From an uncultured Francisellaceae bacterium (lineage in GTDB: Bacteria; Pseudomonadota; Gammaproteobacteria; UBA6186; Azoamicaceae): 39,623 bases of DNA. The stretch lies in assembly GCA_945956915.1 (NCBI GenBank), contig CAMFJH010000019.1:1-39623 (forward strand). Reading direction: 5' to 3'. This document shows, in pieces, positions 1 to 9,853 of the stretch. The notes under the pieces are model-generated. The model saw only the letters and a list, made by a program, of their open reading frames with translations, ran no database searches and was not told the DNA's origin. Position numbers and translations under genes: made by a program. Numbering within the stretch: position 1 is the first letter of the stretch; the number at the start of each line of letters is the position of its first letter.

Positions 1-154
1 CTGTATCTTATGGCGCGGAGTGTATTGCATGAGGGGGTTTTTCAGGTTCGACTAAATATCAAATGCTTAGCTTATAAAAGTTTTAGCATGTATTCAAGTA
101 TTTTTTAGGCTTAAGCAAACCATCATTCTTAATCTAATAATTCGGAGATAAAAA
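1..154. other. Gene-poor left edge
   Basis: No gene can be supported here. The rightward frame beginning at base 1 is open for 35 codons to a TAG at 106-108, so it could be the last part of a gene entering from the left, but it shows no recognisable motif and is short enough to be chance in AT-rich DNA. A ribosome-binding-like GGAG at 144-147 belongs to the small reading frame that starts at 155. Confidence 0.4.
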
Positions 155-356
155 ATGCCTATGCCAGACAGTGATTTAGAGCAAAAGTTCGTTTCAGATG
201 ATTTTTTATTATACACATCTATTTTCACGTTTTTTGTGTTTTAGAGCGGACTTTAGAAATGACTTGAATCAGAATATAGTCAATGAACTTATTCGGCAAA
301 AACACGAAGGAAAATACAATGATGCCTTTAACAGATTGATGGTTTTTATCAGATGA
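155..356 (+). pseudogene. Possible broken small gene
   Basis: An ATG at 155, eight bases after a GGAG, opens a 29-codon frame (MPMPDSDLEQ...) ending at a TAG at 242-244. The next frame continues without a stop from about 219 to a TGA at 354-356 and reads like ordinary hydrophilic protein (…NDLNQNIVNELI…, …HEGKYNDAFNRL…). One frameshift near 220-240, inside runs of T, would join the two into a protein of about 66 residues. The family is not recognised. It could be a decayed gene, two tiny peptides, a sequencing slip in the T runs, or chance. The convergent gene to the right ends at 392, so this lies just beyond its 3' end. Confidence 0.25.
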
Positions 357-391
357 AGCATTCAGCTATAGGCTGTTGGTTTTAGATAAGC

Positions 392-1633
392 TCAAGTGAA
401 TGCGTCCCGAATTGCGAATGTTTTTTTACTATCCTCTCCCAGAACAGACAGTAGACCGTCAATAAATTGTTTATGAGTTGGATATGATGTTTCTGGGTAA
501 ACACAACGATGTAATTGAGACCATAGTTTTACGTTATTCACCTGTTTTGGTATTGCTAGTTTTGTAAATTCATTATGAAATTCGCTAGCAGCTTTCTCCT
601 CCTCCGCCATTCGTTTTGCCTCTTCCGGTTTTCCCAGATAAAAAGATTGATGATATCCACCACCTGCGTGAAAAGGAGCTTCAATGAGAACACCAGCAAT
701 GGGCCCCGAAGATTCTATCATTTTATATATTTCTCGGTGTATCTTCGTATATTCTTCTATTCCATTAGGTTGATGGAGAAATCCCGCGGGATTGGTTTGT
801 AATTCACGCATCCTAGTCCAACGCGTATATTCGGTTTGATACTTAAGCAAGTTGTATTGACCGTGTTTTGCGACCCAAACACCTTCTCCTTTCTGACTTT
901 GCGATTGCCTTTCATTATCAGATAAGTAAGTACCAATGATGAAAGACATATGAAAATTATGCGCCCATATTGCATATTGAAATGCTGTAATATTTTCAAA
1001 TTCTTGATTGGCTAAATTTCTAACATTTCCATGCATTAAAGCTAAGCCAGGGTTTGTTTGTAGCATCTTTTTAGCCATCCTAGGGCAGTTCTCTGCTACG
1101 TAGCTTAAGAATAGATTTAACTCGGGGGAATGAGAAGGGGTAGCAGACTTGAACTGCGGCAGCATAAAGCTGGGTAGGTTATTTGATTTTTCACAATTAG
1201 AAGTATTAGCAGTAAAATTGGGCGCCGGGTTTTGGAAGTTTGAGTTATTATTAAAATTTATTTGTTCGACGCTGCTTCCAGACGTTTGTACTGCTGTTTG
1301 TGAAGTTTGTGTATTGCCTTGATTTTGATAGGGTTGTTGATCATTTGCACTATAAGGCGGCGGAGATGATTCATTCGAGTTATCCTTCATGTTGATAGCA
1401 GCTTCAGCACGGGTTATCATTGGCTGAAATGTTTTAGTAATTAATTCGGTTGATTCAATCTTTACGCCTTGTTCGTTACAAAGGCAATAGCTATCACCTG
1501 CACGTGCTAAACTTAATCCTCCAAGACTGTCTAATAAATCATAATATGAATCAGCATCACTTTCAGAGATTTTCTTACCTAAACGAAGATCTTTTTGTAA
1601 CTTTTTTAATTTGTCTAATTCTGCTTGTTTCAT
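392..1633 (-). CDS. Effector-like protein, ankyrin-like, PPPY motif
   Basis: Unrecognised 413-residue protein. It has three parts. Residues 1-80 are a mostly helical, charged N-terminus. Residues 81-150 are a low-complexity Asn/Gln/Ser/Pro linker holding a PPPY motif at 91-94. Residues 165-400 form a folded C-terminal part. Residues 171-235 (ELNLFLSYVAENCPRMAKKM, then NPGLALMHGNV, then NITAFQYAIWAHNFHM) resemble ankyrin-type helix pairs of a kind that recurs in proteins of Legionella relatives; that resemblance is from memory. No signal peptide or membrane segment is present, as expected for a type IV secreted effector, but secretion is inference. A PPxY motif can bind eukaryotic WW domains. 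The start is ATG with AGAGG just upstream; a weak candidate promoter (TTGCAA at 1700-1705, TTATAT at 1676-1681 on the minus strand) precedes it. It is a single gene with no operon partner. Confidence 0.7.
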   Translation of the reverse strand: MKQAELDKLKKLQKDLRLGKKISESDADSYYDLLDSLGGLSLARAGDSYCLCNEQGVKIESTELITKTFQPMITRAEAAINMKDNSNESSPPPYSANDQQPYQNQGNTQTSQTAVQTSGSSVEQINFNNNSNFQNPAPNFTANTSNCEKSNNLPSFMLPQFKSATPSHSPELNLFLSYVAENCPRMAKKMLQTNPGLALMHGNVRNLANQEFENITAFQYAIWAHNFHMSFIIGTYLSDNERQSQSQKGEGVWVAKHGQYNLLKYQTEYTRWTRMRELQTNPAGFLHQPNGIEEYTKIHREIYKMIESSGPIAGVLIEAPFHAGGGYHQSFYLGKPEEAKRMAEEEKAASEFHNEFTKLAIPKQVNNVKLWSQLHRCVYPETSYPTHKQFIDGLLSVLGEDSKKTFAIRDAFT

Positions 1634-1914
1634 TTCTAGCCTCTATATTATATTTTATGCTTGTGAATCCAGGGAATATAATGTTCTAAAGTGTAGCACT
1701 TGCAAGCTTTTTCCTACAAAACTGTGACTCCCGGAAAAATTAAGATCTGAGACTATATTAGCCTGTTTTTTCGTTATTACAATAGTGTTAGCATTTATGT
1801 CAAGAATTTCAAATAGAATATAATGCTAGTTGATTGACAAAATGTTTAAGATTAGCAGACCAATGTATAATCGCTTCTACAAGAACAGTCCTGCCTTTGA
1901 GTTCCCTTTAATAT

Positions 1915-3788
<1,874 letters not shown>

Positions 3789-3886
3789 GATTTTCTCTCA
3801 CGAAAAAAATAGTAGTATACCCAAATGTTGTTCGCAGCACACAATAGCAGAATAAAATCTGGTTTTATATACAGTTTTTTGTCTGT

Positions 3887-3916
3887 CTGACATATACGCT
3901 TAAAATATGATAAAAT
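3887..3916 (+). promoter_or_regulatory. Candidate promoter for the tpiA unit
   Basis: CTGACA at 3887-3892 and TAAAAT at 3911-3916 are separated by 18 bases, a fair sigma-70 pair. Transcription would begin near 3923 and read into the lysine-rich small gene, tpiA and secG. Seen by eye only. Confidence 0.4.
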
Positions 3917-3962
3917 GATTTTTTTAGTTAAATTGTTTAACCTGAATGTATGGAGAACGCTT

Positions 3963-4025
3963 ATGAAAGGTCAAAGCCCACGTAAAGAAAAGAAAAAGCC
4001 TAAGAAAGAAAAAGAAAAGAAATAA
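3963..4025 (+). CDS. Lysine-rich 20-residue peptide upstream of tpiA
   Basis: A very short frame, MKGQSPRKEKKKPKKEKEKK, of which 11 of 20 residues are lysine. It has a good ribosome-binding site (GGAG at 3952-3955, seven bases before the ATG) and ends at a TAA five bases before the GTG start of tpiA. The strong site, the clean spacing and the biased composition argue that it is translated. It may act as a translational leader that delivers ribosomes to tpiA, whose own upstream sequence is a poor binding site, or it may be a small basic nucleic-acid-binding peptide. I recall similar short lysine-rich proteins in other gammaproteobacteria but cannot check this. No function is assigned. Confidence 0.55.
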   Translation: MKGQSPRKEKKKPKKEKEKK

Positions 4026-4030
4026 GCGCC

Positions 4031-4816
4031 GTGATTACTCGCAAGCCCTGTGTCATCGCCAATTGGAAGATGCAAAGTACTTGGGAAAAAGCACAACAAT
4101 GGATGGCGTATTGGCAAACGGAGATGTCTTTAAAGCCCAAAATCCAGCTGGAATTGGATTTTATGGATATTGTGATATGTCCGCCTACGGTTTATCTACA
4201 AGCTCTGCATCAGGAACTTGCCTGCAATTTGCAATTGGGCGCTCAAAATACCTTTTGTGAAGAACAGGGCGCTTACACAGGTGAAGTCTCGCCCCTAATG
4301 CTTAAGGAAGTAGGGTGTCAGTATGTACTGGTGGGCCATTCCGAGCGACGTACCCTTTTTCTAGAATCGGATGCCTTCGTTGCAAAAAAATTTAAAGCCG
4401 CGTATGATGCTGGGCTGAGCCCCGTGCTTTGTGTGGGAGAAACCCGAGCCGAGCGAGAAGCCGGGCAGACCTTAGCTGTCATCCAAGCTCAACTGGAGGC
4501 CGTGGTCGAACTGGCTGGCTGGACTTGTTTTAACAACGCTATTATCGCCTATGAACCTGTTTGGGCAATAGGCACGGGCTTGACAGCAAGTCCTTTGGAA
4601 GCTGAAGAAGTTCATGCAGCCATTCGTAAGTACATAGTTGCAGCAAATCCTAAACTTGCTTTAGAGATACGATTGCTGTACGGTGGTAGTGTTAAAGCCA
4701 GCAATGCTGTAGAGTTATTTAGTCAGCCGAATATTGATGGTGGTTTAGTCGGGGGTGCATCCACGGATCCCCAAGCTTTTTTTGATATTTGTCATTGTGT
4801 AAAAGGTATAATTTAA
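4031..4816 (+). CDS. tpiA: Triosephosphate isomerase
   Basis: Glycolytic and gluconeogenic enzyme that interconverts dihydroxyacetone phosphate and glyceraldehyde 3-phosphate in the cytoplasm. The 261-residue protein has every active-site mark: NWKM at 11-14 (Asn11, Lys13), VGHSERR with His103, and [11 protein letters not shown] with the catalytic base Glu175, plus the phosphate-binding YGGS at 217-220 and GGLVGGAS at 237-244. Length is slightly above the usual 250-255. The start is GTG, five bases after the stop of the lysine-rich peptide, with little ribosome-binding sequence of its own, so coupling to that peptide is likely. It overlaps secG by one base (TAATG), the common tpiA-secG arrangement. 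Confidence 0.96.
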   Translation: MITRKPCVIANWKMQSTWEKAQQWMAYWQTEMSLKPKIQLELDFMDIVICPPTVYLQALHQELACNLQLGAQNTFCEEQGAYTGEVSPLMLKEVGCQYVLVGHSERRTLFLESDAFVAKKFKAAYDAGLSPVLCVGETRAEREAGQTLAVIQAQLEAVVELAGWTCFNNAIIAYEPVWAIGTGLTASPLEAEEVHAAIRKYIVAANPKLALEIRLLYGGSVKASNAVELFSQPNIDGGLVGGASTDPQAFFDICHCVKGII

Positions 4817-5145
4817 TGGAACAGATTGTTTTAGCCATTCACATTTTTACGGCCCTCGCTGTGATTGTGCTTGTTTTATTGCAGCAAGGTAAGGGGGCGG
4901 AAGCCGGTGCTTCTTTTGGGGCGGGTGCTTCTCAAACTGTATTCGGGAGCCAGGGCTCTGGTAATTTTTTAACACGCCTAACGGCTATTTTAGTTACTGT
5001 GTTTTTTATTAGCAGTTTGACCTTAGGTAAATTAACAGCATCCAGAGTGCATCCTCAACACCTCGATAAATTATTGGATACCCCTACTGTTCAGGAAAGC
5101 CAACAGCTGCCTGAAAAAGGTGATATTCCAAAAATCCCCGAGTAA
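4816..5145 (+). CDS. secG: Protein translocase subunit SecG
   Basis: Small inner-membrane subunit of the SecYEG channel that assists export of unfolded proteins. The 109-residue protein has two membrane segments (about residues 3-21 and 54-73) joined by the conserved cytoplasmic loop with [11 protein letters not shown] and [14 protein letters not shown]. The C-terminal tail is polar and proline-rich, as in other gammaproteobacteria. The frame is open nine codons further upstream, but the ATG at 4816 is chosen because it gives the standard N-terminus ([10 protein letters not shown]) and overlaps the tpiA stop by one base; AAAAGG lies upstream. A tRNA-Leu gene follows after 16 bases, again the classical order. 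Confidence 0.94.
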   Translation: MEQIVLAIHIFTALAVIVLVLLQQGKGAEAGASFGAGASQTVFGSQGSGNFLTRLTAILVTVFFISSLTLGKLTASRVHPQHLDKLLDTPTVQESQQLPEKGDIPKIPE

Positions 5146-5161
5146 TTGAAATATTAACATA

Positions 5162-5246
5162 GCCGAAGTGGTGGAATTGGTAGACACGCCATCTTGAGGG
5201 GGTGGTGACGAAAGTTGTGCGGGTTCGAGTCCCGCCTTCGGCACCA
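5162..5246 (+). tRNA. leuU: tRNA-Leu (anticodon GAG)
   Basis: An 85-base cloverleaf with a long variable arm. The acceptor stem GCCGAAG pairs with CTTCGGC and CCA is encoded at 5244-5246. The D-loop holds GGTAG, the T-arm is GCGGG-TTCGAGT-CCCGC, and the anticodon stem CCATC/GGTGG closes a seven-base loop with GAG at 5196-5198, reading CUC and CUU leucine codons. It closely resembles E. coli tRNA-Leu(GAG), which also lies downstream of secG. Confidence 0.96.
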
Positions 5247-5271
5247 AATCATGACATTCTAGGACTAAACT

Positions 5272-7812
5272 ATCTTTCAACTCACACCCAATCGTCGTAT
5301 AGCACAATCTTTAGAGGATGCCCTTTCTTTAGAAGAATGGCTAGATGCTTTAATTCCCGAAGCCTTAAGTACTGCAGAAGAACTGATTCTTTGGGAAAAA
5401 ATAATTGCAGATTCCGAATGGGGTGAGCATTTACTGCGATCAGCGCCCACCGCTCGCCAAGCCTCCAGTGCTTGGGGCTTGTGTAAAGCTTGGCGCATCA
5501 ATCCTTTTGATTTTGAGCAACCACTGCTAACAGACGAGATTTCAGCTTTTATAAAGTGGGCACAGGCTTATCAAACCCGTTGTAAAACTGAAGGCTGGAT
5601 AGATTCGAATACGCGCATCGATGTGTTGATAGATAAAATTAATAATTTAGGACTTGAATTGCCAGATCAGATTCAGCTCGTTGCTTTTGATGAACTAACC
5701 CCTCAATTAGAAGATTTATTGAATTGTATGGTAAATAAGGGTGTCAGTATACAGCATCGCTCTTTGTTGCAGACTCAAAAAGGCATCGTCAATACTTTAG
5801 AAACTTTAGATGAACGTACCGAATTATTAGCTGCGGCCCATCAATCCAAACTATGGTTAGAACAAGATCCCAAAGCCAGTATTGCCATTGTCATTCCTGA
5901 TTTAGAAAGAAAAAGACAAAATGTTGAGCGTGCTTTTCAAGAAACTTTAGCTTCAGGACAATTTAATATTTCAGCGCCTTTGTCTTTAGTGTCCTATCCA
6001 TTTATTAATGCGGCTTTGTTAGGTCTGGGTTTGTTAAAATCTCAAATCCCCTTGGAAACACTGAGTATTTGGCTTCGCTCTCCTTTTTTTATAGGTGGGA
6101 TGAGCGAAAGTCATCGACGTGCCAGTTTTGATATTTTTTTAAGGGAGCAGGGGGAAGCCAGTTTTTCTTGGCCACACTTAATGAATTTATTAAAGCATTT
6201 TAATGAACGCAGTTCTAATGATCAAGATTCAACACTTAAACCTTTTTGTGTACCTTTAGAAAATTTTGCAGAATTACGTGCCAGCCTAAATCTAAAATCC
6301 AAAAGAAGTTCTGAAGATTGGTGTGAGCTTATTCATCAACTTTTAGAATGTTTGGGCTGGCCAGGTGAAAGAACAGCGGACAGTCAAGAGTTCCAATTAA
6401 ATATGCGTTGGGATGCACTAATCAAGGAATACGCTCAATTAGGACGTGTGTTAGCTAAGCATAGTTTTTCAGAATGCTTATTTAGAATAAGAACTTTAGC
6501 ACAATCCCTTTCTTTTTTACCCCAATCTCATCGTCCTCAGGTGCATATTTTAGGCATGCTAGAAGCCGCAGGCCTGCCTTTTGATTATGTATGGGTATTG
6601 GGGTTACACAGAGAAGCATGGCCTCTAGAACCTTCACCCAACCCTTTTATTCCTTTGTCTTTACAAAGACGTTTAGAAATTCCCAGGAGTTCTGCTAAAA
6701 GAGAACTAAAAGTGGCTAAACGTTTAACCGATACTTTAGCCAGGGGAGCGCCTTATGTTATTTTCAGTTATGCTCGGATGGTAGAAGAAGAAAAAAGAGA
6801 GAAAAGTGCTTTATTATATGAATTCCCAGCGTTGGCATCAGAGTCCTGGCATTTAAAACCTTTGCAAAGCCAATTGTCTAAAATAGGGATAATTAAATCC
6901 TCAGAAGATAATTTAAATAAAGAAATACAAGCGCCTGCTTTATTAGAAAATGAACGTGTCAAACAAGGAACTCGCAGCATACAATTGCAAGCTGCCTGTC
7001 CTTTCAGAGCTTTTGCAGAAGTGCGTTTGGGGGCGAAACCTATTCCAAAAAATAAACTGGGTTTAGATCCTGCCATTCGGGGAGAAATTTTACATCAAGT
7101 TTTGATGCAATTTTGGGAAGGTTTAGATGATCAATCTGCATTATTAGCCTTATCAGAGCCTGCTTTGCACCAACGCTTAACAAAAGTGCTGGATCAGACC
7201 TTATCTCAGTGGCAAAAACAAAAACCCAGTACATTGACACCCCGATTTGTAGCATTAGAGCATAAGCGTTTATTTCAATTACTATTGCGTTTTATTGAAC
7301 TTGAAAAATCAAGGGATGATTTTAAAATCATCGAAAGAGAGAAAAAGCATTCTATTTATTTGGCAGGTTTTCATATCTCCGTACGGATTGATAGAGTCGA
7401 TCAATTGGCCCGAGGGGAAGAAATTGTTTTGGACTATAAAACAGGCTTAAGCTCGATTAGCCATTGGTTTGGGGAAAGGCCCAAAGATCCACAGCTACCT
7501 TTGTATTGTGTTACACGATCTCCCATGCCAAGGGGTATTGCATTTGCAAGCATACGAGCCGAGGGGCTAAAGTTTCAGGGAGTTGCCGAGGAAGAGCAGC
7601 TCTTACCAGGCATGAAATCAGTAGGCAGTCTAAAGCGTTTGGGTTCTGAAGCGAGTTGGGATGCACAATGTGCGAGTTGGGATGCAAGTATTTTAAAATT
7701 GGCAACCGATTTTAGCGAAGGAACTGCAACAGTGGATCCTGCAGAAGGTCCTACAACCTGTAGAACCTGTGCATTACATTCATTGTGTCGTATTCAAGCT
7801 TGCAGGACTTGA
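5272..7812 (+). CDS. PD-(D/E)XK nuclease, AddB-like DNA repair protein
   Basis: Large predicted nuclease of the family often named probable DNA repair protein (TIGR03623), related to the AddB/RecB-type nuclease-helicase subunits. The reading frame carries the family's N-terminal TPNRR at 5281-5295, a degenerate helicase middle (HILGMLEAAGLPFDYVWVLG is the clearest stretch), and a C-terminal nuclease. With ATC 5272 as residue 1, His608, RIDRVD, and DYKTG (Asp721, Lys723) form the nuclease core. Cys576 (in CPFRAF), Cys830, Cys833 and Cys839 match the iron-sulfur staple of AddB. No ATG, GTG or TTG lies between the in-frame TAA at 5266 and TTG 5479, so either ATC at 5272 (AGGA seven bases upstream) is the start, or the 5' end has mutated. 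A TTG start at 5479 would give 777 residues and lose the TPNRR motif. The first conserved residues begin 25 bases after the tRNA. The last 33 bases overlap the convergent phosphatase gene. Confidence 0.75.
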   Translation: MFQLTPNRRIAQSLEDALSLEEWLDALIPEALSTAEELILWEKIIADSEWGEHLLRSAPTARQASSAWGLCKAWRINPFDFEQPLLTDEISAFIKWAQAYQTRCKTEGWIDSNTRIDVLIDKINNLGLELPDQIQLVAFDELTPQLEDLLNCMVNKGVSIQHRSLLQTQKGIVNTLETLDERTELLAAAHQSKLWLEQDPKASIAIVIPDLERKRQNVERAFQETLASGQFNISAPLSLVSYPFINAALLGLGLLKSQIPLETLSIWLRSPFFIGGMSESHRRASFDIFLREQGEASFSWPHLMNLLKHFNERSSNDQDSTLKPFCVPLENFAELRASLNLKSKRSSEDWCELIHQLLECLGWPGERTADSQEFQLNMRWDALIKEYAQLGRVLAKHSFSECLFRIRTLAQSLSFLPQSHRPQVHILGMLEAAGLPFDYVWVLGLHREAWPLEPSPNPFIPLSLQRRLEIPRSSAKRELKVAKRLTDTLARGAPYVIFSYARMVEEEKREKSALLYEFPALASESWHLKPLQSQLSKIGIIKSSEDNLNKEIQAPALLENERVKQGTRSIQLQAACPFRAFAEVRLGAKPIPKNKLGLDPAIRGEILHQVLMQFWEGLDDQSALLALSEPALHQRLTKVLDQTLSQWQKQKPSTLTPRFVALEHKRLFQLLLRFIELEKSRDDFKIIEREKKHSIYLAGFHISVRIDRVDQLARGEEIVLDYKTGLSSISHWFGERPKDPQLPLYCVTRSPMPRGIAFASIRAEGLKFQGVAEEEQLLPGMKSVGSLKRLGSEASWDAQCASWDASILKLATDFSEGTATVDPAEGPTTCRTCALHSLCRIQACRT

Positions 7813-8865
7813 AGTCTGAACCGCTTTGTTTTGAGACCTTAAGTATAAATCCACCAAGCGATACAAGCTTTGGTATTGAGCAGGTTTAGTGACCATAAAA
7901 GCACGTTGTAAAGAGAGTTGAAATACGATTTTTTCTATACTGATATCCACATTCGCAGGATTAATGCCTTTAGCAATTTGTTTATCAATTTCATTCAGTA
8001 AAATAAAGCCAGCTAAAAAAGTACCTGTTCTGCCAACACCTCCTGCACAATGTGCAGCTAAGAGACCGGTTGAAGGGTTATAATTTTTTCGCACCTTTAG
8101 AATAAGATTCAATAAGACTTTAGGCGAAATACCTTGCTGATCATACCAAGTTTCTATCGCATAGTATTGAATATCATAAGGTATTTTGTTTTTAATTTGA
8201 GGGATTTGTAAAAAAATATCTCCAGTTTTAGGATCATTTTTGATTTTTCCAAGCCAATAAGGCGCAGTTTTAGTTTTGCCCTTTTCTTCTGCTGCCGTTA
8301 GTCTTACCAATTGGGTGACTTGGTTATTTTGTAATACGGTAAAAAAGTTTTTGACCAAATCAGGGCTTGGGCCTTCCAGTGCTAAAAATCTAAAGCCATT
8401 TAATACAATGATGCTCGAATTATAACTGGGGTCGGTGCGATTGTATTGAAAAGCAATTGTATTGGGAGAACGGAACAGCCCTTTTTCTAATAAATCTTGG
8501 GCTATCATATATTCGGATTTAGAAATTAAATGGCTTGCTTTGGGATCTACAAAGCAAGTTTGTAATCTTAAGGTAGCCAGATGTTGAAATTCTTCAGCAA
8601 TTTCTGTGACATTTCTATTAGGGCTATATTTTTTAAATTGTTTGCCTTTGATAAAAAGGTTCCATCGATAGGCAAAGGCTTCTTCGACCTCTTGAAATCT
8701 GGCTTCTCTGTAAGAAGAAGGAAGTGCTGCGAGTAAGCTAACGGCTTGGGGATTAGAGCCATTGGCTTTTGAATGAGGTTTAGCCTGTGAAAGTCCACCA
8801 AAGCTCAAGAGAGTTAAGAATAAAAATATTTTTAATAAAGCTGAGTTTAAAGAGGATATACACAT
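7780..8865 (-). CDS. Exported eukaryotic-type protein tyrosine phosphatase
   Basis: Predicted secreted cysteine phosphatase that removes phosphate from tyrosine (possibly other) residues. Residues 1-28 look like a Sec signal peptide with a hydrophobic core LLKIFLFLTLLSFGG and likely cleavage after SQA. The signature loop HCAGGVGRTG at 272-281 has nucleophile Cys273 and Arg279. WYD at 240-242 stands at the WPD loop, so Asp242 is the likely general acid with Pro replaced by Tyr. ALEGPSPDLVKNFF at 162-175 matches the QGP region of classical phosphatases and SLQRAFMVTKPAQY at 318-331 the Q-loop. The fold is thus of the classical receptor/YopH type rather than low-molecular-weight type. A convincing promoter and an ATAGG site precede it. 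Its 3' end overlaps the nuclease gene by 33 bases. Exact target unknown; a role at the host interface is inference. Confidence 0.82.
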   Translation of the reverse strand: MCISSLNSALLKIFLFLTLLSFGGLSQAKPHSKANGSNPQAVSLLAALPSSYREARFQEVEEAFAYRWNLFIKGKQFKKYSPNRNVTEIAEEFQHLATLRLQTCFVDPKASHLISKSEYMIAQDLLEKGLFRSPNTIAFQYNRTDPSYNSSIIVLNGFRFLALEGPSPDLVKNFFTVLQNNQVTQLVRLTAAEEKGKTKTAPYWLGKIKNDPKTGDIFLQIPQIKNKIPYDIQYYAIETWYDQQGISPKVLLNLILKVRKNYNPSTGLLAAHCAGGVGRTGTFLAGFILLNEIDKQIAKGINPANVDISIEKIVFQLSLQRAFMVTKPAQYQSLYRLVDLYLRSQNKAVQTSSPASLNTTQ

Positions 8866-8905
8866 AAGTTAACCTATTCAATATAAAAAATATAAGAAAC
8901 AGCTT

Positions 8906-8934
8906 ATTTTATAGGAATGGGGAATTTTTGTCTA
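8906..8934 (-). promoter_or_regulatory. Candidate promoter of the tyrosine phosphatase gene
   Basis: On the minus strand TAGACA (8929-8934) and TAAAAT (8906-8911) are separated by 17 bases, about 40 bases before the phosphatase ATG at 8865. This gives the phosphatase gene its own promoter although it follows the PAP2 genes in the same direction. Confidence 0.5.
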
Positions 8935-9013
8935 GAAGTCTGGGGACTTATATTTACACGACTATGCATTAAAGCTGAGATTGATTTTTAAATTAGCTAT
9001 GTTAGAAGCTAAG

Positions 9014-9853
9014 TTAAAAATTCGCATGAACTGCAATTCTTGCACCATGGGCGATAGGATAAGCGTGTATTTGCCAGGGACAGGCATGCGAACGTTTGGT
9101 TTTATCAATGGCATTAGCTGATAAAAAAGAGATAGCCCAAGCAAGGATGACCTGTGAAGCATAATGGTTATTATCATTAATTCTTGCAAGACTAGGCAAT
9201 ATAGATAGCGCATAAAAAGAATATTTATATAAAGGCTCTTCACACATCATACCCGCAGTAATAAAGGGTATGGCACCATTAAAAGCATGCCCGCTTACTC
9301 CGGAGTCGTGAATACTGTGCTTGTGAGAGTGAAAAGGATACCATCGAGAAGGCCTATTTTGTATTGGACGTCCAGAGCCAATTGTCCAAATGAACAGTTC
9401 AGTTTGCAAGCCTGCCAGCAGCAGTGTCCGCATGCTTCGATAGCCCCAATGATACAGTGCATTAAAGGGACTACAAGGTTTAGATTCATCGAGCATAAAA
9501 GCACCTATCAGCGTGCTTGCAAGATAGGTCAATTTATAATTATAAATGCCAACCCCACAGGCTAGTTTGAAGACCCGTGGCTTTCCATTTCTTAGATGAC
9601 GTTGCCATCCATTGTTGATTTCTTGGTCCAGAGTTGTATTGGCCAGAACACTGGCACCCACTAGCGTGCCACCTAGGATCAGTAAGTTATTTTTCTGCAA
9701 ATAATAAGTAAAATCAGATTTAATATCTTCATAAAGATTATCTGCAGTTTTATAAATTTCATCACAAAATGAATAAGCAAAAGCATTGGGACAAAGGGAT
9801 AAAAAAACAAATCCCAGGAATATTAATATCTGCGTCCTTAAAATTCTAAGCAT
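9014..9853 (-). CDS. PAP2-type membrane phosphatase, second copy
   Basis: Member of the PAP2 (type 2 phosphatidic acid phosphatase) superfamily, whose members cleave phosphate from lipids at the periplasmic face. With the ATG at 9853 the protein has 279 residues and a clean signal peptide or anchor (MLRILRTQILIFLGFVFLSL, ending near AFA). An upstream GTG would add 18 residues that hide this signal. GSGRP holds Arg162, VSGHAFNGA holds His189, and ARINDNNHYASQ holds Arg224 and His230. The Asp that normally follows the last His by four residues is Gln234, and the usual Lys of the first motif is absent. Several hydrophobic segments lie between. It overlaps the preceding paralogue by 16 bases and is plainly its duplicate. 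Family placement is good; substrate and activity are uncertain. Confidence 0.75.
   Translation of the reverse strand: MLRILRTQILIFLGFVFLSLCPNAFAYSFCDEIYKTADNLYEDIKSDFTYYLQKNNLLILGGTLVGASVLANTTLDQEINNGWQRHLRNGKPRVFKLACGVGIYNYKLTYLASTLIGAFMLDESKPCSPFNALYHWGYRSMRTLLLAGLQTELFIWTIGSGRPIQNRPSRWYPFHSHKHSIHDSGVSGHAFNGAIPFITAGMMCEEPLYKYSFYALSILPSLARINDNNHYASQVILAWAISFLSANAIDKTKRSHACPWQIHAYPIAHGARIAVHANF

Noticed and set aside
1..108. Open frame entering from the left edge as the end of a real gene
   Set aside because: Only 35 codons, no recognisable motif, and chance open frames of this size are common in AT-rich DNA.
1834..1871. TTGACA and TATAAT upstream on the plus strand as a strong promoter
   Set aside because: The two hexamers are 26 bases apart, too far for sigma-70, and no rightward gene follows.
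5162..5271. tRNA-Leu 3' end as a phage or island attachment site
   Set aside because: No integrase gene and no repeated copy of the tRNA end is seen in the window.
6768..7255. Leftward frames inside the nuclease gene
   Set aside because: They are antisense shadows of a frame that carries conserved nuclease motifs.
5479..7812. AddB-like gene starting at TTG 5479
   Set aside because: It would omit about 69 residues including the family's TPNRR motif, which is encoded in frame upstream; kept only as an alternative.
8962..9243. Leftward 93-codon frame with hydrophobic content
   Set aside because: It lies in another frame inside the second PAP2 gene, which has clear family motifs; no ribosome-binding site.
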